Positions 8,862 through 16,125 of a stretch of 64,000 nt of DNA are shown one piece after another (within the stretch, counting starts at the first letter, position 1; each line of letters starts with the position of its first letter). The position numbers were made by a program, and so were the translations under genes. The notes beneath the pieces are model-generated. The model was not told the origin of the DNA, did no database searches, and was given only the letters and a program-made list of their open reading frames with translations. Source of the stretch: Shewanella pneumatophori (lineage in GTDB: Bacteria; Pseudomonadota; Gammaproteobacteria; Enterobacterales; Shewanellaceae); assembly GCF_023283895.1 (NCBI RefSeq), contig NZ_JAKILB010000016.1, positions 45,425 to 109,424 of the forward strand, read 5' to 3'.

Positions 8862-9350
8862 CTACTCTCCCTGCGGCACGGTTATTAATATGTTCACTTC
8901 TTCAGGTACTGACTCAATGGGCGCATAAGCAATGCCATTAGGGTTATCGTTCAACCATTTTAAAATTTGCTTGATATCGTCACTGTCTAGTTCTTCAGGT
9001 GGGGAGCCTTTACCCGAAAAGGCCAGTCCAGCCCAGTAACCATTCATTTGAGAAACGGACTTACCCAATAACATTTTATAGAAGTCTTCACGATGAATAG
9101 AGGCCTCGGGCAGATCGACCAAAACGATCTTTAAACTACCAGAGATCCGCTTTGATTTGCCGCGATAAAGCATGCGCGCTTTGTTCTTACTTAACGGTGG
9201 CAACTCATTGTTTAAACTGAAAATTGCAAATTCGACATCGCCATTTTCAGCAACAACGGCTGATGCATTAACTGAGGCGAAAAGGAATAGAAGTGCGACA
9301 AAAAACGAGCGGCATAGCAGCCGTATCAGCCTGTTTAGTCCCTTAAACAT
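8862..9350 (-). CDS. short PstS-like periplasmic binding protein
   Basis: 162 aa, signal peptide ~1-31 (FVALLFLFASVNASA). The mature part follows the pattern of short phosphate-ABC-transporter substrate-binding-like proteins: LSKNKARMLYRGKS, then a basic strand, RxxFYKMLLGKS, YWAGLAFSGKGSPP and GIAYAPIESV. It is half the size of a true PstS and no ABC permease genes are adjacent, so transport is unlikely; sensing or a periplasmic accessory role is more plausible. It is divergent, 102 bp apart, from a hybrid histidine kinase whose large periplasmic domain could interact with it (inference). Start ATG 9350 has GAGGG upstream. Confidence 0.75.
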   Translation of the reverse strand: MFKGLNRLIRLLCRSFFVALLFLFASVNASAVVAENGDVEFAIFSLNNELPPLSKNKARMLYRGKSKRISGSLKIVLVDLPEASIHREDFYKMLLGKSVSQMNGYWAGLAFSGKGSPPEELDSDDIKQILKWLNDNPNGIAYAPIESVPEEVNILITVPQGE

Positions 9351-9452
9351 TAAAAACCCTCAGTCCTAGATAGTTTTGTACTATGCTGAATATAGTCAAG
9401 CCTTGTTTAAACCACAAGATTACAGCTAACTTGTTCAATTCATGGAGCAGAA

Positions 9453-12113
9453 ATGAACTTATTGAACCATTTTTCAATAAAAACACGGATGTTGGCGCTT
9501 GTCCTTTTGCCCCTCATATTCGCCTCATTTTTATCTGGCTTAGAAATCAAAGCCCAAAGAAGCCATGTTCAGGAACTAAATACGGTCAATCATAAAATCG
9601 ACTTTCTGCAATCATTATCAAATTTAAATAACAGTATTAACCAAGCGAGAGAGGAGCTATTTAGACTTGGCGTTAATGTCGATCTCAAGCAATTAAACAC
9701 AGCTATTACAGAGGTAGAGCAGCAGTTGCCAAAAGCTTTTACGCCGCAGTATTCAGTAGAGATGCAATCATGGCTTGAAAGTATCAGCAGTACCACCAGC
9801 GAGCTTGCTGAAGTTGATGCCTTGGGATTAAATGATTGGTCTGTTTGGATCAATGAGCTACAAGTTCAAGCTATCAATACCTTAGAGAAAGATCGCTCAA
9901 ACGTTAGTGAAGAAATTAATCGTGAACTCGCCATCTTATATCAGCTGCAATGGCTCTCATTATGGTCAACCGAAGAAAAATGGTTAATTAATCAATTACT
10001 ATTAAATCGCAACAGCAGCGAATTACTCAACCAACTTAATACCATCACCGAACGCCAGCAGCTATACGTAGAAAGGTTTATTGATATCAACGCTAAACCA
10101 GAGCAAGTATCACTCCTGCTCAATACCTTTTCAGATAAAGCATTCGAACAAAGTTACCAGCTTAGAAGCCATATTTTAAATGGTGATACGTTAGCTGAAG
10201 ATCCACAACAAAGCCTAGCAGCCTTTGCCCAGCGACTCAGTTCGATACAATTTGTGGTAGGCACTTTTTCTAGCCAATTAACTAACAATATCCATAATGA
10301 AATCGAACAATCAAAAAATCTCATTTTGTTATTTTGCGCAGCCCTGTTTATTTCACTGTTAATCATTGGCTTAATAGGCGCCAACTTATATGGTCGCATC
10401 ATCAACTACTTACGCCATGTCATAAAAACCATGTCGCAAATCGAAGAAACCCACGATTACTCGAAAAAAATTAATGAAAGTGGTCAGGATGAACTAAGCC
10501 TGTTTTCCAACAAGCTTAATAACCTGATTAACGAGCGCCATCAAAACGAACAAAAAATTCTGCGAGCGAAATCTGAGGCCGAAAAAGCCAATCAGGCTAA
10601 AAGTTCATTCTTAGCCAATATGTCTCATGAAATTAGAACCCCACTTAACGGCATTATTGGTATGTCAGATATTATGGCTGGCACTAAGCTAACAGCCATT
10701 CAAAATGAATATCTGCAAACCATTGAAACCTCGTCGCAAACCTTATTACTACTAATTAACGACATTCTCGACCTATCAAAAATCGAATCAGGCAACCTGT
10801 CTATCACCAATACGGACGCCAATATTACCGAGGTCATTTACGACACCTTAACCATAGTGTTAGCAAAAGTTGCAGAGAAAAACCTAACCTTAGAAGTGGA
10901 AATTGACGATGAAATCCCTTACCTAATCTCACTCGACGAACACCGTATGCGACAGGTGTTAATGAACTTACTCTCCAATGCTGTCAAATTCACTAACGAG
11001 GGCAGCATCAAAGTCGTAGCTAAATGCACCAAAGACACTGCTGGCTATATTGATATGCAAATAAGCATACACGACACAGGAATAGGCATCGCCAAAGAGA
11101 AACAAGAGCAAATATTCTCGCCTTTTACCCAAGAAGACGACACGATCACGCGCCAATTTGGCGGCACCGGCCTTGGACTGGCTATTTGTAAGCAGTTGGT
11201 CGAGTTGATGGGCGGAACGATCAGCATCAGTTCAGTAAAAGGTGAAGGATGTTGCTTTACTATCGCGCTAAAGTCACAAATCATCACTATGGAAAAACCA
11301 ACTTCAAATCAATTCGAAGGCTTAACGGCAGCGCTGTTCTCTAATAATTCCCAGCTAAATCACCTGCTAGATAAAGAGTGTCAGCAACAAGGATTTAATC
11401 TCAACTATCATTACCAATCTTGCTTTGACTTGCTTCAAGATAAGCAAACATTCGACTTACTGTTTGTTGATAGCTCATGCTCAACCAGAGATGCCATAAG
11501 CACCTTGCCAGAATTACTGCAGCAAAAGAATATTTTCACCATTGCGGTAAATACGCCTACAGAAAAACGTGCTCAAGACAATATGGACGCGACAATCACT
11601 CTGCCACTGCTAGGGAATCGCTTTAAAAACGCAATTCACAACGGCATAGAAAGCCGGGAATTACGCCAAAAACAACATGCTGCAGCATCAGATAGTAGCG
11701 CAGCGAGTATCAATGAAGCTGACAAAGTTAATGTGGTCATTTTGATCGTTGAAGATAATCTAGTGAATCAAAAGGTCGCCTCATTACTGATCAAGCAAGC
11801 AGGCTTTGATTTTATTATCGCCAATAATGGCCAAGAGGCTTATGAATTTATCAGCACCGGAGAAGCTATTCACGCCATCTTGATGGATTGCATGATGCCC
11901 GTTATGGATGGATTCACTGCAACCGAGAAAATTAGAGCGTGGGAAAGTGATAACTCGCTGCAACGCTTACCTATCATTGCTCTAACGGCAAGTGTGCTAG
12001 ATCAAGATATTCAAAAGTGCTATCAATCAGGTATGGACGACTACCTTGCTAAGCCATTTAAAAAAGAAGCCTTACTGCACAAGCTAAGATCGATTCCCAA
12101 ACTAGCCAGCTAG
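9453..12113 (+). CDS. hybrid sensor histidine kinase with C-terminal receiver
   Basis: 886 aa. Order: TM1 (~13-30), periplasmic all-helical sensor (~31-286), TM2 (~289-311), HAMP (~312-365), coiled coil, HisKA with NMSHEIRTPLNG (His392), HATPase with N box NLLSNAVKFTNEG and G boxes DTGIGIA and GGTGLGLAI, a degenerate ~110-residue segment, then a receiver (VILIVEDNLVNQK, acceptor Asp812 in LMDCMMPVMDG, conserved ALTAS and KPF). No Hpt domain, so an external Hpt is needed for a four-step relay; the lone Hpt at 4595-4921 is the nearest candidate. Inner-membrane location. The divergent PstS-like and porin genes may provide its signal. Ligand unknown. Confidence 0.92.
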   Translation: MNLLNHFSIKTRMLALVLLPLIFASFLSGLEIKAQRSHVQELNTVNHKIDFLQSLSNLNNSINQAREELFRLGVNVDLKQLNTAITEVEQQLPKAFTPQYSVEMQSWLESISSTTSELAEVDALGLNDWSVWINELQVQAINTLEKDRSNVSEEINRELAILYQLQWLSLWSTEEKWLINQLLLNRNSSELLNQLNTITERQQLYVERFIDINAKPEQVSLLLNTFSDKAFEQSYQLRSHILNGDTLAEDPQQSLAAFAQRLSSIQFVVGTFSSQLTNNIHNEIEQSKNLILLFCAALFISLLIIGLIGANLYGRIINYLRHVIKTMSQIEETHDYSKKINESGQDELSLFSNKLNNLINERHQNEQKILRAKSEAEKANQAKSSFLANMSHEIRTPLNGIIGMSDIMAGTKLTAIQNEYLQTIETSSQTLLLLINDILDLSKIESGNLSITNTDANITEVIYDTLTIVLAKVAEKNLTLEVEIDDEIPYLISLDEHRMRQVLMNLLSNAVKFTNEGSIKVVAKCTKDTAGYIDMQISIHDTGIGIAKEKQEQIFSPFTQEDDTITRQFGGTGLGLAICKQLVELMGGTISISSVKGEGCCFTIALKSQIITMEKPTSNQFEGLTAALFSNNSQLNHLLDKECQQQGFNLNYHYQSCFDLLQDKQTFDLLFVDSSCSTRDAISTLPELLQQKNIFTIAVNTPTEKRAQDNMDATITLPLLGNRFKNAIHNGIESRELRQKQHAAASDSSAASINEADKVNVVILIVEDNLVNQKVASLLIKQAGFDFIIANNGQEAYEFISTGEAIHAILMDCMMPVMDGFTATEKIRAWESDNSLQRLPIIALTASVLDQDIQKCYQSGMDDYLAKPFKKEALLHKLRSIPKLAS

Positions 12114-12157
12114 TAAACTCAGCAAGTTTATTACTGACTTCTACACTAAGAGTAACG

Positions 12158-12178
12158 GTGGCAATAATATGTTGCCAC
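12158..12178. other. short inverted repeat after the kinase gene
   Basis: GTGGCAA at 12158-12164 and TTGCCAC at 12172-12178 form a perfect 7-bp stem with a 7-nt loop, 45 bp after the kinase stop. There is no T-run after it, so a classical terminator is doubtful. Confidence 0.35.
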
Positions 12179-12279
12179 TTAAGCCCCTTACTCTCAGAAA
12201 AGGTTAGAAGTTATTATTCAAGGCGTCTATTTATTCAACACTTGCATATCGCCTAGCAATCAGTTGAAATAAAAGTTAC

Positions 12280-13161
12280 ATGATTGAGTTTAATGAGCTT
12301 TTTTCACAAGGTTATTGGTGGATCTCTTTGCTTGGCGGTATTCACTGCTTAGGCCTAGGTTTATATATCCGCTATATTTACAGTGAGCGCAGTGGTAACC
12401 ACAAAATCCTCGGTGCGATTTTCAGCTTAATGGCGCTGTACTTTTTTACCGGTTTGCTCACTAACGACAACGCCCCTGCACCGCTCCAGCTATTGTTTAT
12501 TTTAATCATTCCCGTCTATTTTTTGATGATGCCACTGCTTTACCTGTATTGCGATCGCAGCCTAAATGACATTGAGCAGCCTATTGGTTTCTCAGCTCAT
12601 TTCTATCCCGCTATTCTAGTCGCAATATTAGTTATATGTACCGCAGCTTTCCGGCTGCGATTTGGTCACAACTGGCCACTATTCGAATTAACACATTTAT
12701 CAAAACTCAAAGACTTACATATACTCAGTTTATTGCTTCCAGCACTACTTTCTATTCAAACTGCACTTTACTTTTTTTATATCATAAAAATGCTGAGCCG
12801 ATATCCCGGGCGAACCTACAGAGTGCATCAGGACTCATTAAAAGATATTAAGTTTCGCTGGTTACTAGTGCTAACACTTGCACTCATGAGCAACTGGTTA
12901 CTAAGAGCCTTACTTATCATCATCCCTTTCTATATCGACGACCAAGTGTTTATTGTTAACCAAGCCGCGACAACGTTAATACTGCTATTAACTGTTTATA
13001 TATTGGCGATATACGGTTTAAAACAGATCACTCGCGCCGCATTTTTGCGTGGAAAATTAGCTCAACAACCTAAAAAGCCAATGCAGGCAAGCCAGCAACT
13101 ACTTAGCTCTGAAGAACTCGCCTATTTGCGACAATTGATGCAAGAAGATAAACAAAAGTAA
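12280..13161 (+). CDS. seven-transmembrane protein resembling the sensor half of membrane AraC-type regulators
   Basis: 293 aa with seven hydrophobic segments, beginning with WWISLLGGIHCLGLGLYI and ending at TLILLLTVYILAIYGL (~residue 247). The short cytoplasmic tail ends LSSEELAYLRQLMQEDKQK. In membrane-anchored AraC-family regulators this kind of linker leads directly into the helix-turn-helix domain, but here a stop follows and the next 124 bp encode no HTH remnant. It may be a truncated regulator, or an independent receptor whose output domain is elsewhere. The family assignment rests on topology and linker style only. The ribosome site before ATG 12280 is weak. Confidence 0.6.
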   Translation: MIEFNELFSQGYWWISLLGGIHCLGLGLYIRYIYSERSGNHKILGAIFSLMALYFFTGLLTNDNAPAPLQLLFILIIPVYFLMMPLLYLYCDRSLNDIEQPIGFSAHFYPAILVAILVICTAAFRLRFGHNWPLFELTHLSKLKDLHILSLLLPALLSIQTALYFFYIIKMLSRYPGRTYRVHQDSLKDIKFRWLLVLTLALMSNWLLRALLIIIPFYIDDQVFIVNQAATTLILLLTVYILAIYGLKQITRAAFLRGKLAQQPKKPMQASQQLLSSEELAYLRQLMQEDKQK

Positions 13162-13285
13162 GTATTATAAATTTATCCATTCATTAACCAAGAATGATGT
13201 ATCAAGCTGCAAAGTATAACCATTCACTTTATGTTCAGAATCGCTATGCTAAGGTGGAGCATGTATAAGACTTGAGGAACATGGA

Positions 13286-13852
13286 ATGACAGCTTTAATC
13301 AAACGAATTAGCGCCAGCTTATGCTTATTAGTCAGCTTGATACTAGTGCCACAAGCTCACGCAGAAGACAGTTACGCTCAGGCAAAAAGTACCTTTCAAC
13401 AAGCAAACCAAACTCATAAGTTTTTTGATAATGCCTACGGGTATGCACTGTTTCCTACCGTAGGTAAAGGTGGAATAGGTATTGGTGCAGCTTATGGTAA
13501 AGGCCAAGTTTATCGCGGTGGTGCATACACCGGCGATACCAGCCTAACCCAAGTATCGTTTGGTTTTCAGCTAGGTGGCCAAGCCTACAGCGAGATTATT
13601 TTCTTTAAAGATGAAAAAGCTTATAAAGAATTCACTAGTGGCAGTTTTGAATTTGGCGCACAGGCATCGGCAGTAGCAATTAACATCGGCGCAAATGCCC
13701 AAGCAGGCACAACCGGTAACTCAGCAGGTGCAGGTAAAAGTGCCGCTAAAGCCGCCTATATTAACGGTATGGCAGTATTTACCGTTGCCAAAGGTGGCTT
13801 GATGTTTGAGGCAGCCCTTGCTGGGCAATCATTCACCTTTGATGAGAGGTAA
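13286..13852 (+). CDS. SYLF (Ysc84/DUF500) domain secreted protein
   Basis: 188 aa with a signal peptide ending PQAHA (residue ~26) and a SYLF lipid-binding domain: YGYALFPTVGKGGIGIGAAYGKG is the classic N-terminal signature, followed by GFQLGGQAYSEIIFF and the C-terminal VAKGGLMFEAALAGQSF. Eukaryotic SYLF proteins bind phosphoinositides; bacterial ones are exported and of unclear role, often stress related. Start ATG 13286 has TTGAGGAA upstream. A strong terminator follows 19 bp after the stop, so it is probably a single-gene transcript. Confidence 0.85.
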   Translation: MTALIKRISASLCLLVSLILVPQAHAEDSYAQAKSTFQQANQTHKFFDNAYGYALFPTVGKGGIGIGAAYGKGQVYRGGAYTGDTSLTQVSFGFQLGGQAYSEIIFFKDEKAYKEFTSGSFEFGAQASAVAINIGANAQAGTTGNSAGAGKSAAKAAYINGMAVFTVAKGGLMFEAALAGQSFTFDER

Positions 13853-13870
13853 CCATTAGAGAGAAAACAT

Positions 13871-13896
13871 AAAGCCCGCAAATTAGCGGGCTTTTT
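13871..13896 (+). terminator. intrinsic terminator after the SYLF gene
   Basis: AAAGCCCGC, short loop, GCGGGCTTTTT: a 9-bp GC-rich stem with a T-run, 19 bp after the stop at 13852. Confidence 0.85.
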
Positions 13897-13966
13897 AGTA
13901 ACAACATTTAGACTATTAGAAGCTCTATATCTGAGTTGGCGATTCATTACTCACCAAAAACACAGA

Positions 13967-14551
13967 TTAGTTATGCCCCCAAGGTACAGGCGGTAACGCA
14001 ACAGGCTTGGTCAAATCAAAGTCGACTCTAAAGTCACGATTTTCGCGAGTTAAGCGGTAGGTAAATTCTTGCGGCTTCACGTACATGTGCCAAACGTTAG
14101 TCACCGACACATCTAAACCATTTTCTCTAAAATTGTTAATCGAGTAAGCATCAACAGGAAAAGACTGCTCAGTGTCACTGCCCATATCAGCAGTCATTCC
14201 GCCGTACATAGTCACCTTGTCCTCAGTGCCATCTTTATGGCGATGATCATGTGCAAGGTGCAACCCATAAGGCGTTTTAGTGATCACCCAGGTACGCGAA
14301 TGGTCTTCACCAACATGAAATGGCACTTTTAGTACGGTATCGCTGCATTCACGAATATGCATCACCAACTTTTTACCACTAAAAGCTGAATCAGCAGTAT
14401 TACCCGCTGTCACTGTACCTTCAAACGCCTTGCCACAATGAGCTGCAAGGTTATCAAAAAAAGCATTCTGTTCAACAGTTGTAGCCATCGCCGGCGCAGT
14501 GAGGCTTGCCGCAGCTAATATGGCGATATGTGAGTATTTTATTGTTTTCAT
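13967..14551 (-). CDS. secreted protein of unknown function
   Basis: 194 aa from ATG 14551, chosen because GGAG is well placed and a signal peptide (AILAAASLTAPAMA) follows at once; a longer frame to 14587 lacks both. The mature protein has two Cys (in AAHCGKAF and IRECSD) that may form a disulfide, and a His-rich segment HLAHDHRHKDGTEDK that could bind a metal. The C-terminal half is strand-rich and ends in PPVPWGHN. I do not recognise a characterised family. Monocistronic as far as visible; the divergent neighbour is the acyltransferase gene. Confidence 0.75.
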   Translation of the reverse strand: MKTIKYSHIAILAAASLTAPAMATTVEQNAFFDNLAAHCGKAFEGTVTAGNTADSAFSGKKLVMHIRECSDTVLKVPFHVGEDHSRTWVITKTPYGLHLAHDHRHKDGTEDKVTMYGGMTADMGSDTEQSFPVDAYSINNFRENGLDVSVTNVWHMYVKPQEFTYRLTRENRDFRVDFDLTKPVALPPVPWGHN

Positions 14552-14741
14552 TATTATCTCCGATGATATGTGGCTAAACATTATCATAAACAGATAAATT
14601 TTAACTGAAAGATTAAATGCTTTATAAATCAGTCGCCCGCTAACGAACAGAATAATTAACTCATTTTAGATAGCTATAAAGTGAAAGATATCACGTATAA
14701 TCGCGCGACATTTTTCAGTATCACTAAAAGCTCTCCCCCTC

Positions 14742-15671
14742 ATGAGTAAGTACACAGTACCAACCTTCTCGCTCGCAATGTTACATCCCAAATATTGGTG
14801 TGTGTTATTGATCATTAGCATTAGCTACCTTTGCAGCCTGTTGCCGTATGCAATTCAGCTCCGCCTGGGTAAATTAATTGGGCGCGTCGTACTTAGCTTT
14901 ATGAAAAGTCGCACACGCACTATTAAACGTAACCTTGAGTTGTGTTTTCCCGACATGACAGTCACCGAGCGTGAAAAGTTAGCCAAACAAAATATTGAAA
15001 ACACGGGTTTGGCATTACTTGAAACTGGTATGGCTTGGTTTTGGTCTAATGAACGCATTGCTAAACACACCACAGTCGTTGGCATGGAGCATATCGACAA
15101 ACTAAAAGCTGAAGGCCGCGGCGCACTGCTGATTGCCGTACATTCACTTAACCTTGAGCTTAGTGGCCGTGCATTTGGCCAATATGCACAAGGCATGGCG
15201 GTATATCGCCCGAACAACAATCCCTGTTTTGATTACTTTCAGTTGAAAGGTCGTTCTCAAGGTGGTCATACGTTAATTCATCGTAAGAACGTTAAGTTTA
15301 TGCTTGAGGCGCTTAATGATGGTGCCTTTATGTGGTACGCACCGGATCATGATTATGGTCGCCGCCGCTCAACGTTTGCACCACTGTTTGCGGTAGAAAA
15401 TGCTTGTACAACCACAGGTACTAGTCTGTTAGCGGACAATACAAATTGTGCCATCGTGCCTGTGGTTTTTGTACGTGACAACGATAGCGGTCACTACACC
15501 TTAACCATTAAAGAACCGATGATAGATAAATTCCCTACAGGGGATGAACACGCAGGCGCATGCTTCATTAATAAGATTGTTGAAGAGTCTATTATGGATG
15601 CACCTAGCCAGTACATGTGGTTGCATAGACGCTTTAAAAATCGCCCAGAAGGTGAAGCGTCTCTGTATTAA
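14742..15671 (+). CDS. LpxL/HtrB-family lipid A acyltransferase
   Basis: 309 aa. An N-terminal membrane helix (~18-36) is followed by the acyltransferase domain with the family's HX4(D/E) catalytic motif as His134-S-L-N-L-Glu139. Further hallmarks are YRPNNNPCFD, MWYAPDHDYG (the DQ/DHDxG block) and QYMWLHRRFKNRPEG at the C-terminus. These enzymes transfer an acyl chain from acyl-ACP to Kdo2-lipid IVA at the cytoplasmic face of the inner membrane. Which member (LpxL, LpxM or LpxP type) cannot be decided from one sequence. A TATAAT at 14696-14701 is a plausible -10. Confidence 0.9.
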   Translation: MSKYTVPTFSLAMLHPKYWCVLLIISISYLCSLLPYAIQLRLGKLIGRVVLSFMKSRTRTIKRNLELCFPDMTVTEREKLAKQNIENTGLALLETGMAWFWSNERIAKHTTVVGMEHIDKLKAEGRGALLIAVHSLNLELSGRAFGQYAQGMAVYRPNNNPCFDYFQLKGRSQGGHTLIHRKNVKFMLEALNDGAFMWYAPDHDYGRRRSTFAPLFAVENACTTTGTSLLADNTNCAIVPVVFVRDNDSGHYTLTIKEPMIDKFPTGDEHAGACFINKIVEESIMDAPSQYMWLHRRFKNRPEGEASLY

Positions 15672-15686
15672 GGCTTAGGTTTTAAG

Positions 15687-16028
15687 CTAATCAAACCAAG
15701 CCGCGGTCTTCTCTGCTGCTTGGTTTTTTACATCATCATCAACATACATAGATACCATAGCTAAAGCAGCCGCAAGCGCACCTAAGTCATCAGAATAGCC
15801 CATCATTGGGGTTAAATCCGGTATCGCATCGATAGGTGCAATAAAGTATGCCAATGCACCAAATATCACTGTTTTAGCCCATTTAGGCGTATCTGGACGC
15901 TTGGCCGCATAATAGAGGCACAAGGCATTATCAATCACTTCAATCCCAGCTTTTCGGGCAAAGAGTTTCACCTTTTTCCAAAAGCTTTCATCGCTATATT
16001 CAAGTTTACTGTCAGTCTGTTGCGTCAT
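15687..16028 (-). CDS. YkvA-family (DUF1232) small membrane protein
   Basis: About 113 aa from ATG 16028 (MTQQTDSK); in-frame starts at 16040 and 16058 are possible because no good ribosome site marks any of them. The DUF1232 core is clear: WAKTVIFGALAYFIAPIDAIPDLTPMMGYSDDLGAL, a hydrophobic hairpin with the family's DxIPD..P..G..DD motif. Function of the family is unknown. It lies downstream of ygiQ on the same strand, but the ygiQ terminator sits only 17 bp before this start. Confidence 0.85.
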   Translation of the reverse strand: MTQQTDSKLEYSDESFWKKVKLFARKAGIEVIDNALCLYYAAKRPDTPKWAKTVIFGALAYFIAPIDAIPDLTPMMGYSDDLGALAAALAMVSMYVDDDVKNQAAEKTAAWFD

Positions 16029-16044
16029 TATAAAGCCCATTAAA

Positions 16045-16069
16045 AAGGGAATATCCAAGATATTCCCTT
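16045..16069 (-). terminator. terminator of ygiQ, next to the ykvA-like start
   Basis: An 11-bp stem (AAGGGAATATC / GATATTCCCTT) with a 3-nt loop is followed on the minus strand by TTTTT. It lies 57 bp after the ygiQ stop and just upstream of the YkvA-like start, so it could also damp read-through into that gene. Confidence 0.75.
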
Positions 16070-16125
16070 ATTTTAGTTTATTTAGCTATAGCAAGCTTGT
16101 CGCCAGTATTCAAAAATCTGTCTGT

